Assembly: GCA_002440975.1 (NCBI GenBank)
Contig: DJWN01000021.1
Span: forward strand, 11,684-75,683
Length of the DNA: 64,000 bases
DNA from: Bacteroidales bacterium UBA6229
Lineage (GTDB): Bacteria > Bacteroidota > Bacteroidia > Bacteroidales > F082
Reading direction: 5' to 3'
The notes beneath the pieces were generated by a model. That model saw only the letters and a list, made by a program, of their open reading frames with translations. It was not told where the DNA came from and searched no databases. Below, in pieces: positions 8,115-17,502 of this stretch (position 1 is its first letter; each line of letters begins with the position of its first letter). Made by a program: the position numbers and the translations under genes.

Positions 8115-10658
8115 ATGGATGCAAAATTTTCTCCCCGCGTGCGCGACATACTAACTTATAGTCATGAAGAGGCACTGCGTCTTGGAAACAATTACATTGG
8201 TCTGGAACATTTGTTTTTAGGCATGGTACGCGATGGCGAGGGCAAAGCATTACAAATATTGAAATATTTTGGGATTGATTTGGATATCTTCCGTCGTCGG
8301 ATTGAGGAAGCCATAAAATCACCCGAAACATCACACAAAGAAATCACCAATATTCCCCTTATCAAACAAACAGAGCGTGCACTGAAATTCACCTACATCA
8401 TTGCCAAAGAGTATAAAAGTGACTTGATTAAGACAGAACATCTTTTATTGGCTATCTTGAGAGATAAAAACAATCTCATCACGCAAAACCTTGAGAGAGA
8501 AGGAGTTGATTTTGTTACTTTTAAAAATGAGTTAACCTTCATGTACACCGGAGAAGACAGAGACCGCGGGAAGGAAACTCCCAGAGCAGATTTTCCCGGC
8601 GAAGCTGCTGACGAAGATGAAATCAAGCCTGGCGGTGCAGGCAGTAAAAAAATGGCCGAAGCCAAGAGTAAAACCCCGGTGCTGGACAATTTTGGACGCG
8701 ATTTGACGAAGGCAGCCGAAGAAAACAGATTAGACCCCATTGTTGGTCGCGAAAAGGAGCTCGAACGTGTAGCGCAGGTTTTAAGTCGTCGCAAAAAGAA
8801 CAATCCGATCCTGATTGGTGAGCCAGGTGTTGGTAAATCGGCCATTGCCGAAGGATTAGCCCTGCGTATTGTTCAACGAAAGGTGTCTCGGGCTTTGTTC
8901 AACAAACGATTGATTATGCTCGATCTGGCTTCACTTGTTGCCGGCACAAAATATCGCGGACAGTTTGAGGAAAGGATGAAAGCCGTACTGAACGAGCTTG
9001 AAAAAAACCCTGACATCATCCTGTTTATTGACGAAATACACACCATTGTAGGAGCCGGAAATGCAAGTGGTTCACTGGATGCAAGTAATATGTTCAAACC
9101 GGCATTGGCCAGAGGAGAACTTCAGTGTATTGGTGCAACCACCCTGGACGAATACCGGCAATACATTGAAAAAGACGGTGCCCTGGAAAGACGTTTTCAG
9201 AAAATCCTGGTTGATCCAACAACTCCTGAAGAAACTGTTGAAATACTCAACAATATAAAGGAACGTTACGAAGATCACCATTTAGTAAAATACGATCAGG
9301 AAGCCATCGATGCCTGTGTTAAGCTAACGAACCGCTATATGTCTGATCGTTACCTGCCAGACAAAGCCATTGATGCACTTGATGAAGCCGGCGCAAGGGT
9401 TCATATTAACAACATTCATGTTCCGGTCGAAATTATTGAGTTGGAAAGCCAGATTGAAGAGACCCGCACCAGAAAAAACCAGGCCATACAAATACAAAAA
9501 TTTGAAGAAGCGGCTATGTTTCGTGATAGTGAGCGAAAACTGATAGACACCCTCGAACAGGCCAAAAAACGCTGGGAAGAAGAATCAAAAATCCATCGCG
9601 AAAAGGTGGGCGAACAACAAGTGGCCGAAGTGGTTGCCATGATGACAGGTGTTCCGGTTCAGCGCATCGCTCAAAACGAAAGTGATCGGCTTATTCACAT
9701 GGATAAAGAACTGGAAGATGCCGTGATTGGCCAGAATGAAGCAATAAAAAAGGTAGTGAAAGCGATTCGCCGTAATCGTGCCGGACTAAAAGATCCAAAC
9801 AAACCAATTGGAAGTTTCATCTTTTTAGGTCCCACCGGCGTTGGAAAGACCTATTTGGCAAAGGTTTTGGCAAAATACCTTTTCGATTCCGAAGATGCAC
9901 TCGTTCGTATTGATATGAGTGAGTATATGGAGAAATTCGCCGTTTCGCGATTGGTGGGAGCTCCTCCGGGATATGTTGGATACGAAGAAGGCGGACAGCT
10001 TACGGAAAAAGTAAGACGTAAACCTTACAGCATAGTACTGCTGGATGAAATTGAAAAAGCCCATCCAGATGTTTTTCATCTGCTGCTGCAAGTCCTGGAC
10101 GATGGATTGCTCACCGACAGTCTTGGTCGCAGAGTTGATTTCAAAAATACAATCATCATCATGACATCCAATATCGGATCGCGACAGCTAAAAGATTTTG
10201 GACAGGGTGTAGGTTTTAGCACATCGGCCAAGCAATCCACCAAAACGACTTATGCCACCGGCGTGATTGAGAATGCCCTGAAAAAATCTTTTGCTCCTGA
10301 ATTTTTAAATCGTATTGATGATGTGGTAATTTTTGAGCCCTTACAACGTGAAGCAATTCACAAAATTATCGACATCGAACTCGAACAGCTTTACAAGCGA
10401 ATTAGCGAGATGGGTTATACGTTGAAGTTGACCGAAAACGCAAAAGATTTCATTGTCGAAAAAGGCTGGGATGAGCAGTTTGGAGCACGGCCGCTTAAAA
10501 GAGCCATTCAAAAATATGTAGAGGATTTATTGGCCGAAGAAATTATCAAAACAAAACTGAAAGCCAACGATCAGATTACTGTTGATTACGACAGCAAAAA
10601 AGAAGAAGTAATCATCAAAGTGAAAAATCCTGCACAAAAAGCTGTTGCTACAAAATAG
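8115..10658 (+). CDS. clpC: ATP-dependent Clp protease ATP-binding subunit ClpC
   Basis: AAA+ unfoldase that feeds substrates to the ClpP peptidase. The 847-residue order is typical of ClpC: two N-terminal Clp repeats (about 1-150), an AAA-1 domain with Walker A GEPGVGKSA, a UVR-type coiled middle segment (KFEEAAMFRDSE), an AAA-2 domain with GPTGVGKTYLAK, and a C-terminal D2-small domain. A VGF tripeptide in the DFGQGVGFS loop matches the ClpP-docking position, so it probably works with ClpP rather than as a ClpB disaggregase. The short UVR middle domain also separates it from ClpB. It has its own promoter and a hairpin leader. Confidence 0.95.
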   Translation: MDAKFSPRVRDILTYSHEEALRLGNNYIGLEHLFLGMVRDGEGKALQILKYFGIDLDIFRRRIEEAIKSPETSHKEITNIPLIKQTERALKFTYIIAKEYKSDLIKTEHLLLAILRDKNNLITQNLEREGVDFVTFKNELTFMYTGEDRDRGKETPRADFPGEAADEDEIKPGGAGSKKMAEAKSKTPVLDNFGRDLTKAAEENRLDPIVGREKELERVAQVLSRRKKNNPILIGEPGVGKSAIAEGLALRIVQRKVSRALFNKRLIMLDLASLVAGTKYRGQFEERMKAVLNELEKNPDIILFIDEIHTIVGAGNASGSLDASNMFKPALARGELQCIGATTLDEYRQYIEKDGALERRFQKILVDPTTPEETVEILNNIKERYEDHHLVKYDQEAIDACVKLTNRYMSDRYLPDKAIDALDEAGARVHINNIHVPVEIIELESQIEETRTRKNQAIQIQKFEEAAMFRDSERKLIDTLEQAKKRWEEESKIHREKVGEQQVAEVVAMMTGVPVQRIAQNESDRLIHMDKELEDAVIGQNEAIKKVVKAIRRNRAGLKDPNKPIGSFIFLGPTGVGKTYLAKVLAKYLFDSEDALVRIDMSEYMEKFAVSRLVGAPPGYVGYEEGGQLTEKVRRKPYSIVLLDEIEKAHPDVFHLLLQVLDDGLLTDSLGRRVDFKNTIIIMTSNIGSRQLKDFGQGVGFSTSAKQSTKTTYATGVIENALKKSFAPEFLNRIDDVVIFEPLQREAIHKIIDIELEQLYKRISEMGYTLKLTENAKDFIVEKGWDEQFGARPLKRAIQKYVEDLLAEEIIKTKLKANDQITVDYDSKKEEVIIKVKNPAQKAVATK

Positions 10659-10681
10659 TTTACTTCTACAAATATTTATTC

Positions 10682-10721
10682 AACCGATCTGAACAGTTTT
10701 TTTGTTTAGGCCGGTTTTTTT
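10682..10721 (+). terminator. Possible terminator after clpC
   Basis: AACCG (10682-10686) can pair with CGGTT (10712-10716), and an inner AACA/TGTT pairing is available, followed by a run of seven T. The stem is interrupted, so the call is tentative. Confidence 0.45.
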
Positions 10722-10747
10722 ATCATTTCATTGGTTACTTTCGCGTC

Positions 10748-13012
10748 ATGAAATTTCCAACTGCCCGTCTGATAAAGATAAAAGGACTTGTACAAGGTGT
10801 GGGCTTTCGACCCTATGTTTACCGCCAGGCCTTACGTTTTGACATTAAGGGTTGGGTCGAAAATAATAATGAAGGCGTTACCATCCATGCAGAAGCACGT
10901 GAAGATGATTTGGTACATTTTGAAGCAGCATTGAAATCTGAAATCCCGGAAGCGGCAAGCATCAGCGTATTCAGCATTGAAATAATTGATTTTCATGCTT
11001 TTGAGGATTTTTCCATACGAAAAAGCAGTAACCTTTCGAATGAGATAACTGAAGTAAGTCCTGATATTGCAGTGTGTCAGGCCTGTCTGAATGACATGAC
11101 AACACAGCCTCATCGCCAACAATATCCCTTTATTAATTGTACAAATTGCGGCCCGCGTTTTTCAATTATTAAGGATCTCCCCTATGACAGACATCAAACA
11201 ACAATGCAGGTTTTTAAACTTTGCAAAACCTGCGAAATGGAGTATTCAACCATCACCGACAGACGATTTCATGCTCAACCGGTTGCCTGCCTGCATTGTG
11301 GCCCTGCTTATCAATTAGATGATGGAAAACATATAACCGACGGAAAAGTGCTCGCAAATCAATTGGCAAAACAAATTGACAGGGGTGAAATAATTGCCCT
11401 CAAAGGGATGGGTGGCTATCATTTAGTTTGCAATGCTCTTAATGAAAAAACTGTAAAAGAATTACGTCTTCGCAAACTTCGTGATGGCAAACCAATGGCA
11501 GTGATGGTGAAAGATATTGCGATAGCTTACAAATATTTCTATTTGACCAATGAGGAAGTTAAACTGCTTACCTCCTGGCGAAGGCCGATTGTGCTGCTCG
11601 AAAACAGACTGTCTCTGGCACATTCTGTAAGTGCTGGATTATCCCGAACAGGAGTAATTCTGCCTTATATGCCTTTGCATTATCAATTGATGTCGGCATT
11701 AAAAACAAATGCCATCGTGCTTACAAGCGGTAATGTTTCGGATGAACCTGTAATCATAAATGATGCTGAGGCAAAAGACAGTTTGACCGCAATTGCTGAT
11801 CATATTGTAAGCTATAACCGCGAGATATATAACCGGACAGATGATTCTGTGGCAATTGTTGTGAACCAAAAAGCAAGGCTAATCAGGAGAGCCAGAGGTT
11901 ATGTACCTCAGCCCATAAATCTTAAACTGAATACAGAAGGAATTTTTGCGGCCGGAGCCGAACTCGTCAACACTTTTGCAATTGGCAAGGGAAAGCAAGT
12001 AATTATGAGTCAACATATTGGAGACTTGAAAAATGCTGAAACGCTGGCATTTTACGAAGAATCCTTTGAGCGATTTAAACGTCTTTTCCGTTTTGAACCT
12101 GATTTGCTTGTAAGTGATTTGCATCCTGATTATTTATCCACACGATTTGCGCTAGAACAAAACACACAACTCATTCAGGTTCAGCATCATCATGCACATC
12201 TGGCTTCGGGCATGGCAGAGCACGAACTGGATGAAAAAGTAATCGGTATCATACTGGATGGCACCGGTCTCGGAACAGATGGTAACATATGGGGAGGAGA
12301 ATTTTTTGTTGCAGATTTAAATGAGTTCTCAAGGGATTATTACTACGATCCTATTCCGCTTCCGGGAGGCGATCTGGTAACAAAACAGCCCTGGCGTACA
12401 GCTTTTTCGTATCTTTATCATTATTTCGGACTGCCGTTATTCATTGAAGAAGCCGCCATTGATTTGCTTCCTGACGAGAAACAATTGCCCCTACTGATGC
12501 AAATGGTTGACCAAAAGATAAACAGTCCGTTGAGCTCAGGAGCAGGACGATTATTTGATGCTGTTTCGGCCTTGCTGGGTATTTGTCGCGAAAGCAGCTT
12601 TCATGCAGAGGCCCCCATGCGTCTGGAAGCAGCCATAAACAAGCAGTGCAAAGGGAAATATCTCTTTGAAATAGCAGATCAAAAAATCAATTTCAGAAAG
12701 CTATTTCACCAAATCTTACAGGATATCAACCAAAATGTTTCTGTTGGAGAAATTTCTGCAAAATTTCATAACACCTTAATAGCGATAAACATACGCATCT
12801 CAAAGTTATTAAGAACTCAATATAACATCAATAAAGTGGTTCTGTCAGGTGGAAGTTTTCAAAATGCTTACCTCTTGGCACAGACCGAAAAATTACTGAC
12901 TGAGCAAGGGTTTAAGGTTTATGGTCAGGAGCAGTTTCCATCCAATGATGGCGGAATTGCCCTCGGACAAATAGCCATTGCTGCAAAAAGAAGGCAACTT
13001 GGCTTGTGTTGA
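10748..13012 (+). CDS. hypF: Carbamoyltransferase HypF ([NiFe]-hydrogenase maturation)
   Basis: Converts carbamoyl phosphate into the thiocarbamate on HypE that supplies the cyanide ligands of the [NiFe]-hydrogenase active site. All HypF modules are visible in 754 residues: an N-terminal acylphosphatase domain (VQGVGFRPYVYR), two zinc-finger motifs of CxxC...CxxC type (from CQACL and CKTCE), a YrdC-like domain, and a Kae1-like domain with the metal-binding HHHAHLASGMAEH and a DGTGLGTDGNIWGGEF segment. No other hyp or hydrogenase gene is in the window, although a nickel-type permease gene follows directly. Confidence 0.96.
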   Translation: MKFPTARLIKIKGLVQGVGFRPYVYRQALRFDIKGWVENNNEGVTIHAEAREDDLVHFEAALKSEIPEAASISVFSIEIIDFHAFEDFSIRKSSNLSNEITEVSPDIAVCQACLNDMTTQPHRQQYPFINCTNCGPRFSIIKDLPYDRHQTTMQVFKLCKTCEMEYSTITDRRFHAQPVACLHCGPAYQLDDGKHITDGKVLANQLAKQIDRGEIIALKGMGGYHLVCNALNEKTVKELRLRKLRDGKPMAVMVKDIAIAYKYFYLTNEEVKLLTSWRRPIVLLENRLSLAHSVSAGLSRTGVILPYMPLHYQLMSALKTNAIVLTSGNVSDEPVIINDAEAKDSLTAIADHIVSYNREIYNRTDDSVAIVVNQKARLIRRARGYVPQPINLKLNTEGIFAAGAELVNTFAIGKGKQVIMSQHIGDLKNAETLAFYEESFERFKRLFRFEPDLLVSDLHPDYLSTRFALEQNTQLIQVQHHHAHLASGMAEHELDEKVIGIILDGTGLGTDGNIWGGEFFVADLNEFSRDYYYDPIPLPGGDLVTKQPWRTAFSYLYHYFGLPLFIEEAAIDLLPDEKQLPLLMQMVDQKINSPLSSGAGRLFDAVSALLGICRESSFHAEAPMRLEAAINKQCKGKYLFEIADQKINFRKLFHQILQDINQNVSVGEISAKFHNTLIAINIRISKLLRTQYNINKVVLSGGSFQNAYLLAQTEKLLTEQGFKVYGQEQFPSNDGGIALGQIAIAAKRRQLGLC

Positions 13013-13053
13013 TGTAGTTGTTAATTTAGAATAGTTCTTAATGATTCAAGCGA

Positions 13054-13082
13054 TTGACTTATAAACATAAAAGTTATTTTTG
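13054..13082 (+). promoter_or_regulatory. Promoter of the nickel-type permease gene
   Basis: TTG (13054-13056), 18 bp, TATTTTTG (13075-13082) is a near-ideal Bacteroidota promoter. The -7 box is 17 bp before the ATG at 13100, leaving a very short leader of about 10 nt. This lets the permease be expressed separately from hypF. Confidence 0.7.
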
Positions 13083-13099
13083 CTGCAAAAGCATTTAAT

Positions 13100-13864
13100 A
13101 TGATTGACAACATACTGTTTATCCTCCTTCATGCTGATCATCATCATTTTCCTGTCTCTGCCCCTCTCCTTATTGGCTTGTTTGCCAGCGTAATGCATGT
13201 GGTTTCAGGGCCTGATCACCTGGCTGCTGTAACGCCACTTGCCATCGAAAACAAATTAAAGTCATGGGCAATAGGGTTGAGCTGGGGTTTGGGACATACA
13301 TTCGGCATGTTGCTGATTGGGGTACTTTTCATCTATTTCAAGCAATATATTCCGGTAGATGCTATTTCTGCATACAGTGAGATATTAGTGGGACTGGTGT
13401 TAATCGGAATTGGACTTTGGGCATTTTGGCGTATTTTTTTCCGTTCACGAAAGGTTCATGCCCATCCACACAGTCATACCGATGCTGAGGGCAAAGTTTA
13501 TACCCACGTTCATGCCCATGACCATCCAGCTCAAAATGTTCATGCCCATAAACATCCTGACCAGATCAGGCAAAACAGCATTTCGGCCTTAATCATTGGG
13601 TTAATTCACGGGCTTGCAGGTGTTTCTCATTTGATTGGTGTGCTCCCGACACTTGCGTTTCCTTCAAACTTCGATTCAGCTTTGTATCTCACCGGTTTTG
13701 GGCTAGGTACGATTGCTGCGATGGTGATTTTTTCTTTTTTGCTGGGATACGTTTCCTATCAGTCAAGCGAAAAGGCCAAGCCTGTAATATTCAAAACGAT
13801 ACAATTCATTGGTGCATTTGCTTCACTGGCAGTTGGCGTCTATTGGATTGCATTAACGCTCTAA
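13100..13864 (+). CDS. Histidine-rich membrane permease, likely nickel/cobalt transport
   Basis: A 254-residue inner-membrane protein with six or seven hydrophobic helices. The first helix region contains HVVSGPDHLAAV, resembling the H-x(4)-DH metal-binding signature of NiCoT/UreH/HupE-type nickel permeases. A second conserved stretch (GLSWGLGHTFGM) fits the same group. Between the two membrane halves lies a loop with 11 histidines in HAH, HVH and HDH clusters (residues about 114-152), typical of metal sensing or storage. Position directly after hypF supports nickel supply for a [NiFe]-hydrogenase. The exact family and metal are inferred; a general efflux function is the main alternative. Confidence 0.7.
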   Translation: MIDNILFILLHADHHHFPVSAPLLIGLFASVMHVVSGPDHLAAVTPLAIENKLKSWAIGLSWGLGHTFGMLLIGVLFIYFKQYIPVDAISAYSEILVGLVLIGIGLWAFWRIFFRSRKVHAHPHSHTDAEGKVYTHVHAHDHPAQNVHAHKHPDQIRQNSISALIIGLIHGLAGVSHLIGVLPTLAFPSNFDSALYLTGFGLGTIAAMVIFSFLLGYVSYQSSEKAKPVIFKTIQFIGAFASLAVGVYWIALTL

Positions 13865-13867
13865 AAT

Positions 13868-14650
13868 ATGCGATTTATCAGAAAAATCTTGATGATCCTT
13901 TTTTTTGTTTCGGGTAATTTGTTGGTTGCACAAGAGGAATCACCTGTTCAAAGGTGGTATTTGGGTTTAAGTATTGGAGTCGGTATGATGGATATGAATT
14001 CTAATTCCATTGACTTAAATGTGATAAATCATACCAATCCGGTAGGTGGAATTTTTGTGCAATACCAGCTAAACGAGCAATTATCCCTCAGATTGGGAGC
14101 CGAATTTGACAAGCGCGAATTTGGTTTGCAATTGGGTTATCAGGGGATGCGCTACGACGACACTTCTACCTATATCTGCTATTCATGCAGCTACGAATAC
14201 AATAATACATATTCCAACTATTATTTAACTTTTCCACTTCTGTTTCAATACAGTAAATCAACCAATAAGTTTGCCCTTAACTTTAAAGGTGGTTTGTATT
14301 ATTCATTTCTGCTTTCATCCTATCAATATGGATATGAGGAACTTTACATCGATCCGGTAGAGGGTCTTCCCTTTTATCATCTCGACAACAACATCGAACC
14401 CGGATTGTTTAGAATTGTTTACCGTGGCGAAACAGAGAATATAATAAACACCTATGATGCGGGAATAATGCTTGGTATTGGCGGCACCTATGTGTTAAGC
14501 AATAAAATGGCAATCTTGCTGGAAGGCAATATGCAGGTCGGATTTCAGAGCGTGTTCCTAAATCCGACCATGATAAGCATGATGCATCGCTCATTTCAAC
14601 TCAGGGGCGGGCTGATTTATCGTTTAAATCTTAATCGCTTTCGGCAATGA
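13868..14650 (+). CDS. Outer-membrane beta-barrel protein
   Basis: A 260-residue protein with a signal peptide (RKILMILFFVSGNLLVAQ) followed by alternating aromatic/polar strands typical of the small OmpA/PorT-like beta-barrels of Bacteroidota, ending in a strand-like segment (LRGGLIYRLNLNRF). It starts 3 bp after the permease stop, and its last four bases overlap the start of the Rex gene (ATGA), so the three genes form an operon. No functional residues are recognised. A link to metal uptake is possible only by context. Confidence 0.75.
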   Translation: MRFIRKILMILFFVSGNLLVAQEESPVQRWYLGLSIGVGMMDMNSNSIDLNVINHTNPVGGIFVQYQLNEQLSLRLGAEFDKREFGLQLGYQGMRYDDTSTYICYSCSYEYNNTYSNYYLTFPLLFQYSKSTNKFALNFKGGLYYSFLLSSYQYGYEELYIDPVEGLPFYHLDNNIEPGLFRIVYRGETENIINTYDAGIMLGIGGTYVLSNKMAILLEGNMQVGFQSVFLNPTMISMMHRSFQLRGGLIYRLNLNRFRQ

Positions 14651-15285
14651 AGACTGTGTTGCCAGAACGAACCGTCGAACGTTTGAGCCTTTATCGGCGC
14701 ATACTGTTGAACTATCAATACCTGGATCATGCTTATATTTTTTCACATAATCTGGCCAGATTTCTTAAAACGAATGCAGCAACGGTAAGACGCGACTTGA
14801 TGCTGATTGGCGTTGAGGGAAATTTGCACAAAGGTTATGTGATTAGCGAGCTGGTCGAAAAAATTAATGAAGCAATTGATCCTGATAGAACCGAAAAAGT
14901 GGCTTTTATTGGAATAGGCGAGTTTGGACGTGCAGTGTATGAATATTTCAACCAAAACGATGCCCGGTTGCAGGTTGCTGCTACATTTAGGTTTGGAAGC
15001 CAGACTAGCAATCAAATTGAGGATATTCCATGCTATAATATGGTAAACCTGCCCACAGTGATAAACAAATCAGGGATTAAAATTTGCGTTGTGGCTGTCA
15101 CACTCGATTATGTAAAGGAAATCAGTACAATTCTTGCCCATTCCGGTGTTCTGGGAATCCTCAACTTTAGTTCGGCCTTACTGCAATTGCCGCCACATAT
15201 TTATGTAGAAAACTACGACATGATCACGAAACTAGAAAAAATAGCTTATTTCATGAATAAGGCAGGCAATATTTCAAACCAATAG
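14647..15285 (+). CDS. rex: Rex-family redox-sensing transcriptional repressor (divergent NAD site)
   Basis: Rex proteins bind DNA when NADH is low and repress fermentation and respiration genes. The 212-residue protein has the winged-helix DNA-binding domain (residues about 10-70, with TVRRDLMLIGVEG) and a Rossmann domain with GIGEFGRAVYEYF in place of the usual GxGNLGxAL. A typical GILNFS motif and C-terminal swapped helix are present. The position that is normally FD in the second Rossmann strand reads FR, so cofactor preference may differ. It overlaps the beta-barrel gene by 4 bp and is the last gene of the run. Confidence 0.88.
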   Translation: MKTVLPERTVERLSLYRRILLNYQYLDHAYIFSHNLARFLKTNAATVRRDLMLIGVEGNLHKGYVISELVEKINEAIDPDRTEKVAFIGIGEFGRAVYEYFNQNDARLQVAATFRFGSQTSNQIEDIPCYNMVNLPTVINKSGIKICVVAVTLDYVKEISTILAHSGVLGILNFSSALLQLPPHIYVENYDMITKLEKIAYFMNKAGNISNQ

Positions 15286-15289
15286 ATAC

Positions 15290-16111
15290 TCAATTCTTTT
15301 TAAAAGGTGCATCCGGTTCTTTGGCCATATGATTGAAAACCAGCTTATCAACCCAGGCCGGGAAAAACTTATTCAACCAAACTGTTAATTTTCCCTGAGC
15401 CGTTAGTACCAGTGTTCTTTTGCGTTTTTCAATGGCATCAAGTACATGAACAGCCACTTCTTCAGCTGTCATCATTTTCGATTCATCTCGTGGCGATTCG
15501 CCCTGCTGACTGCCATCAGCAGCCAGGGCAGTGTTGCGAATGTTGGATGCCGTGAAACCGGGAAAAGCCATCAAAACATGTAATCCGGTTTTCAGATTCT
15601 CTATTCTTAAAGATTCCATAAAGCCCAACATCGCAAATTTGGACGCTGAATAGCCAGTACGGGCTGGCAAACCTTTTATGCCGGCAATTGAAGAAATCCC
15701 TGCCACACTACCTTTTTGTTTGAGCAGGTAAGGCAGCGCAAACTTAGTGCAATACACTGCACCCCAAAAGTTTACATTCATCAAACGATGAATAACTGCC
15801 GGATCGGTATCCACAAAAAGTGCACGCATCGAAATGCCGGCATTGTTGATCAGCACATCGATTTTTCCATAAGCCTTTAGCGTCTCAGCAATTAGTCGTT
15901 CGCAATCTTTCATTACCGAAACATCTGTTTCACAAACTTTTACTTTTGTGTTTTCCATTTCCAATAAATGGCCGAGAGCTTCAAGTTTTTTGATGTTACG
16001 CGCTGCCAGCATCAAACTGGCTCCTCTCGAAGCCGCCTCAAAAGCGAGTGCTTCACCAATCCCGGAAGATGCTCCTGTAATTATTACAACTTTTTGATTT
16101 AAACTTTGCAT
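15290..16111 (-). CDS. Short-chain dehydrogenase/reductase (SDR)
   Basis: A 273-residue classical SDR with the TGASSGIGEA nucleotide-binding loop, the NNAG motif, the catalytic serine in GISSIAG, and YSASKFAM with the Tyr-x3-Lys pair. An arginine after the second strand (AARN) suggests preference for NADP(H). The C-terminal part is basic and hydrophobic (FFPAWVDKLVFNHMAKEP), as in SDRs that associate with the membrane. The substrate is unknown. The start at 16111 was chosen because MQSLNQKVVIITG gives the standard SDR N-terminus; a longer frame to 16195 has no support. It converges on the rex gene with a 4-bp gap. Confidence 0.88.
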   Translation of the reverse strand: MQSLNQKVVIITGASSGIGEALAFEAASRGASLMLAARNIKKLEALGHLLEMENTKVKVCETDVSVMKDCERLIAETLKAYGKIDVLINNAGISMRALFVDTDPAVIHRLMNVNFWGAVYCTKFALPYLLKQKGSVAGISSIAGIKGLPARTGYSASKFAMLGFMESLRIENLKTGLHVLMAFPGFTASNIRNTALAADGSQQGESPRDESKMMTAEEVAVHVLDAIEKRKRTLVLTAQGKLTVWLNKFFPAWVDKLVFNHMAKEPDAPFKKN

Positions 16112-16207
16112 GGCAAAAAGGGTGCTTTTTAAATAAAATCGGGAGTACAAAATAACGGATTTTGGCATTACGATGAAAAACAGAATGACTATCACTATTA
16201 AAATTTC

Positions 16208-16215
16208 TAGCTTTG
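16208..16215 (+). promoter_or_regulatory. Putative -7 box for the aminotransferase gene
   Basis: TAGCTTTG matches TAnnTTTG and lies 13 bp before the ATG at 16229, which would leave an almost leaderless transcript. No clear -33 element was found. Confidence 0.35.
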
Positions 16216-16228
16216 CTCAAAAAAAGAG

Positions 16229-17428
16229 ATGCTCAGTAACCGTCAACTTTTCAGTCATTACCTTGGTTTGCCTTCCGTTGTTAACGATCCATTGGAAATT
16301 GTAAGAGCGGCAGGCATTTTTCTGTTTGATGATAAAGGTGAAGCCTATGTCGATCTTGTTTCAGGGGTTTCGGTTAGCAACACGGGTCACCTGCATCCCC
16401 ATGTGGTAAGTGCCATAAAACATCAGCTTGATCAGTATATGCACACCATGGTTTATGGAAAGTTTGTGCAGTCGCCGCAAATTAAACTGGCTCAGAAACT
16501 TGCCGAACTATTACCCGAAGGACTACAGAGTATTTTCTTTGTAAACTCAGGGAGCGAAGCCATCGAAGGAGCATTAAAACTTGCCAAACGTATTACCGGC
16601 AGAGCCGAAATGATCAGCTTTAATAATGCCTATCATGGTGGCACTGCCGGTGCCTTGTCAATGCTCGGACACGAAGGACTTAAAGGTGCTTTCAGACCGC
16701 TTTTGCCCGCCGTAAAACAGCTCGATTTCAATAGTTTTGAACAACTCAATCGTATCACACAGAAAACAGCCTGTGTTTTGATCGAACCCATCCAGGCAGA
16801 AGCAGGCATTATTTTACCAGAAAAAGGATTTTTACAGGCACTCCGAAACCGTTGCGACCTAACAGGAACATTGCTGATATTCGACGAAATCCAGATGGGC
16901 TTTGGTCGCACCGGAAGTTTGTTTGCTTTTCAGCAACTCAATGTTACTCCCGATATCCTTTGCATGGCAAAAGCAATGGGAGGCGGAATGCCATTGGGTG
17001 CATTTGCTGCTTCCCGGATTATGATGAAAGCCCTTACTTTTAAACCCGAATTAGGCCATATCACAACCTTTGGTGGACATCCTGTAAGTTGTGCAGCGGC
17101 GTTGGCATCACTCGAAGTGTTATTGAACGAAAAACTCATCGAACAAGCCGATGCCAAAGGAAAAATTTTTGAGAAAGCTATTCAGGATCATCCTTATATC
17201 AAAACAATTCGACGAAAAGGCCTGATGCTTGGAGTTGAGCTTCAGCCGAATATCCCGATCGGAAGGTTTTTGAAACATTTGCAGAAACATCATTTGATTG
17301 TCGATCAATTTCTTTTTCATGCCCACGCCTTCAGGATCGCTCCGCCTTTGACAATCACTTCTGAAGAAATCAATCAAGTAGTGACGATGATTGGGGAAGC
17401 ATTAAATACCTTTGATCCCAATGCATAA
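16229..17428 (+). CDS. Class III PLP-dependent aminotransferase (acetylornithine type)
   Basis: A 399-residue fold-type I aminotransferase with class III features: the cofactor-binding FVNSGSEAIEGALKLA, NAYHGG, IEPIQAEAG, FDEIQMGFGRTG, and the Schiff-base lysine in CMAKAMGGGMPLGAF. It most resembles the acetylornithine/ornithine/4-aminobutyrate branch, but no arginine-biosynthesis neighbour supports one substrate. In Bacteroidota such stand-alone enzymes often carry out ornithine or diamine transamination. Single gene, divergent from the SDR gene. Confidence 0.85.
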   Translation: MLSNRQLFSHYLGLPSVVNDPLEIVRAAGIFLFDDKGEAYVDLVSGVSVSNTGHLHPHVVSAIKHQLDQYMHTMVYGKFVQSPQIKLAQKLAELLPEGLQSIFFVNSGSEAIEGALKLAKRITGRAEMISFNNAYHGGTAGALSMLGHEGLKGAFRPLLPAVKQLDFNSFEQLNRITQKTACVLIEPIQAEAGIILPEKGFLQALRNRCDLTGTLLIFDEIQMGFGRTGSLFAFQQLNVTPDILCMAKAMGGGMPLGAFAASRIMMKALTFKPELGHITTFGGHPVSCAAALASLEVLLNEKLIEQADAKGKIFEKAIQDHPYIKTIRRKGLMLGVELQPNIPIGRFLKHLQKHHLIVDQFLFHAHAFRIAPPLTITSEEINQVVTMIGEALNTFDPNA

Positions 17429-17502
17429 TCAGAATCAACTTCAGGATAAACAATTAGTTAAACTGATATTATCTAAAACGTTGATTATACAGAACTTATT
17501 AA

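Noticed and set aside
8393..8845. Open frame of 150 codons opposite clpC
   Set aside because: Its Ser/Leu/Pro-rich translation is typical of antisense reading of a conserved gene; no start signal.
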